In this document: piece by piece, positions 42,295-43,980 of the stretch
Position numbering within the stretch: position 1 is the first letter of the stretch
Layout: every line of letters starts with the position of its first letter
NCBI GenBank assembly: GCA_963991775.1
Contig: CAXDRM010000002.1
Span: 1 to 43,980 of the forward strand
Direction of reading: 5' to 3'
DNA: 43,980 bases
Origin: CAXDRM01 sp963991775
Lineage (GTDB): Bacteria > Pseudomonadota > Alphaproteobacteria > Rickettsiales > JABIRX01
Notes under the pieces: model-generated
What the model saw: the letters and a program-made list of their open reading frames with translations, nothing else
What the model was told of the DNA's origin: nothing
Database searches by the model: none
Made by a program: the position numbers and the translations under genes

Positions 42295-43073
42295 AAGCTT
42301 TAAATTATGTAAATTTTATTGGTAGATATACTGTTGAGCTGGCTAATTTAATTGGTCGTGTAGCAATCTTTTTATATTTAGCTATTTCTAATATTTTTTC
42401 TCGCCCTTTTTATGCTAAACAGCTTTATCGCAACTTAATTGATATTGGCTTTTTATCATTACCTGTGGTGGCTTTAACTGCAGTATTTACTGGTGCAGTA
42501 TTAGCGCTACAAAGCTATACAGGCTTTTCAAGATTTAATGCAGAAAGCACTATTGCTACTGTGGTTGTACTTTCTATAACTCGAGAATTAGGTCCTGTAC
42601 TCGCAGGTCTTATGGTAGCTGGTAGAGTTGGTGCAGCTATTGCTGCAGAAATTGGTACAATGAGAGTTACTGATCAAATTGATGCTTTAAAAACTCTTTC
42701 AACCAACCCTTATAAATATCTAGTTGTACCCAGAATTTTAGCAGCAATGATTGCGCTGCCAATCTTAGTAATAATTGCAGATATTATTGGAGTAATGGGC
42801 GGCTATTTAGTAGCTACTTATAAATTAGATTTTAACGGCACAGCTTATTTAATTAACACAGTAGAGTTCTTAGAATTTAGTGATGTTATGTCGGGTATTT
42901 ATAAAGCTATCACTTTTGGCTTAATTATAAGCTTGATGGGTTGCTATCATGGTTATAATTCTGGCAAAGGTGCTCAAGGAGTTGGTATTGCCACTACAAA
43001 TGCAGTAGTTAGCTCTTCGATACTTATCTTACTCTTTAATTATATGTTAACTGAATTACTTTTTGCTAAATAA
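42291..43073 (+). CDS. mlaE: ABC transporter permease, MlaE family
   Basis: This 260-residue inner-membrane permease of phospholipid/retrograde lipid transport has five to six hydrophobic segments. The family's middle block is present (ELGPVLAGLMVAGRVGAAIAAEIGTMRVTDQIDAL). The ATG at 42291 overlaps the tolB stop by four bases, while a TTG 12 bases upstream is less likely. It pairs with the following ATPase. The substrate-binding MlaD partner is not visible before the window ends. Confidence 0.93.
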   Translation: MKALNYVNFIGRYTVELANLIGRVAIFLYLAISNIFSRPFYAKQLYRNLIDIGFLSLPVVALTAVFTGAVLALQSYTGFSRFNAESTIATVVVLSITRELGPVLAGLMVAGRVGAAIAAEIGTMRVTDQIDALKTLSTNPYKYLVVPRILAAMIALPILVIIADIIGVMGGYLVATYKLDFNGTAYLINTVEFLEFSDVMSGIYKAITFGLIISLMGCYHGYNSGKGAQGVGIATTNAVVSSSILILLFNYMLTELLFAK

Positions 43074-43813
43074 TGCCTAAATCAAAAGTAAAAATAGAAG
43101 TTAAAAATCTTTATAAATCTTTTGCTGATAAAAAGGTTTTAGAAGGAATAGATCTTAAAATTCATGAAGGTGAATGTTTTGTCTTAATTGGTGGCTCTGG
43201 TAGTGGTAAATCAGTATTAATTAAAAATATTGCTATGTTGCTACAACCTAATTCAGGTAGCATCTTATTAGATGGGCAAGAGCTCACTAAAAATAAAGAG
43301 ATACAAAAAGATTACTTGTCTAAAATAGGTTATCTTTTTCAAAATGGCGCACTTTTTGATAGCCTAACTATTTGGGAAAATATCTGCTTTAAATTACTAA
43401 AAAGTAATATGTCGCGTGTTGCGATCAAAAACAAAGCTATAGATGCTTTAAAAGATGTTGGCCTTGATAGTAATGTTGCTGATTTATTTCCAGCGGAATT
43501 ATCTGGCGGAATGTTAAAAAGAGCGGCCCTAGCTCGTGCTGTGGTATTAAAGCCTGAAATTATTTTCTTTGATGAACCAACTACTGGTTTAGATCCAGTA
43601 ATGGCTGAAGTAATTGACGATCTAATTACGCGCTATGCTAAGCAACTTGGTGCTACTACTATTACTATTACTCATGATATGGCTACTGTATCAAAAATTT
43701 CAGATCAAATAGCTATGCTGCATCGTGGTAAAATTGCTTGGCAGGGTAATCTTAAAGAGCTTTCTAAAACTAAAAATAAGATAGTACAAAGCTACTTCGC
43801 TCGTAAATTCTAA
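43073..43813 (+). CDS. mlaF: ABC transporter ATPase, MlaF family
   Basis: This 246-residue ATPase powers MlaE. Walker A GGSGSGKS lies near residue 38, the Q-loop LFQNGALFDSL follows, and the ABC signature is LSGGMLKRAALARA. Walker B IIFFDEPTTGLDP and the H-loop TITHD complete the set. The NGALFDSLT and GGM features are those of the Mla branch. Its ATG shares one base with the mlaE stop (TAATG). No further gene follows in the last 167 bases. Confidence 0.94.
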   Translation: MPKSKVKIEVKNLYKSFADKKVLEGIDLKIHEGECFVLIGGSGSGKSVLIKNIAMLLQPNSGSILLDGQELTKNKEIQKDYLSKIGYLFQNGALFDSLTIWENICFKLLKSNMSRVAIKNKAIDALKDVGLDSNVADLFPAELSGGMLKRAALARAVVLKPEIIFFDEPTTGLDPVMAEVIDDLITRYAKQLGATTITITHDMATVSKISDQIAMLHRGKIAWQGNLKELSKTKNKIVQSYFARKF

Positions 43814-43841
43814 AATTACTATATCATACAGTCTTTTCTGC

Positions 43842-43980
43842 ACATCTAAAGAAGATCTCTCATACAACCTATCTTCTTTAGATGTTCAGCAGAGTGATTC
43901 ACTTCAACTGTCAAAAATTTGCTCATGTATAGTAATTTAACTTTATTTACATACTTTAGTATGTTATATATCTGTTAAAA
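43842..43980 (+). repeat. palindromic repeat family 2, copy c, preceded by a strong hairpin
   Basis: ACATCTAAAGAAGAT (43842-43856) pairs perfectly with ATCTTCTTTAGATGT (43871-43885) around a 14-nt loop. The 3' arm is followed directly by CAGCAGAGTGATTCACT and ATTTGCTCATGTAT, the family 2 words. The hairpin has no T-run. It may still end the tolB-mlaEF transcript. The copy may continue past the window edge. Confidence 0.7.

Overview
The window is a dense, AT-rich stretch (roughly one third G+C by eye) of a bacterial chromosome. I read it as alphaproteobacterial. The basis is the gene set and the sequence character: a Coq7-type ubiquinone hydroxylase, the small PurL form, TolB next to MlaE/MlaF-like genes, a TenI/ThiE-like protein of alphaproteobacterial style, and many palindromic repeats between genes, reminiscent of Rickettsiales-type genomes. 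The order is an inference. If the relationship to Rickettsiales holds, the complete sulfate-reduction operon means this is not a typical metabolically reduced obligate parasite.

Layout. (1) 1-8041, minus strand: cysG-cysH-cysJ-cysI-cysD-cysN-cysK, an almost gapless operon for sulfate to cysteine via APS, preceded by a consensus promoter and a roughly 210-nt leader. That leader encodes a 31-codon peptide with five consecutive Cys codons plus a final Cys pair, followed by mutually exclusive RNA pairings and a U-run. It looks like a cysteine-sensing attenuator and is the main discovery of the window. CysJ lacks the usual connecting domain. (2) 8038-11180, minus: folD and a subtilisin-like lipoprotein with a beta-rich C-terminal half, laid out like NalP. 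(3) 11257-19402, plus: recA, comM, coq7, an RND adaptor and pump, and a YffB/ArsC-like protein. (4) 19541-22475: a tRNA with a CAU anticodon, then on the minus strand four consecutive small lipoproteins sharing one unrecognised two-cysteine domain (five copies), and a prepilin-like gene. (5) 22520-29458: a nitronate-monooxygenase-like flavoprotein, mutS-hisN, tRNA-Thr, a second prepilin-like gene and an orphan Leu-rich protein. (6) 29479-36860: dapF, gyrB, cinA-like, map, and a DASS-family transporter. (7) 36853-43813: a TenI/ThiE-like gene divergent from yggS, a 76-aa orphan, purL-tolB-mlaE-mlaF.

The gaps between these genes hold at least three families of palindromic repeats in both orientations. 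Each has conserved core words and arms whose sequence differs between copies while still pairing. There is also a nested fold-back element (34938-35203) that resembles a MITE inserted in an older palindrome. No rRNA, CRISPR array, intact insertion sequence or phage gene was seen.
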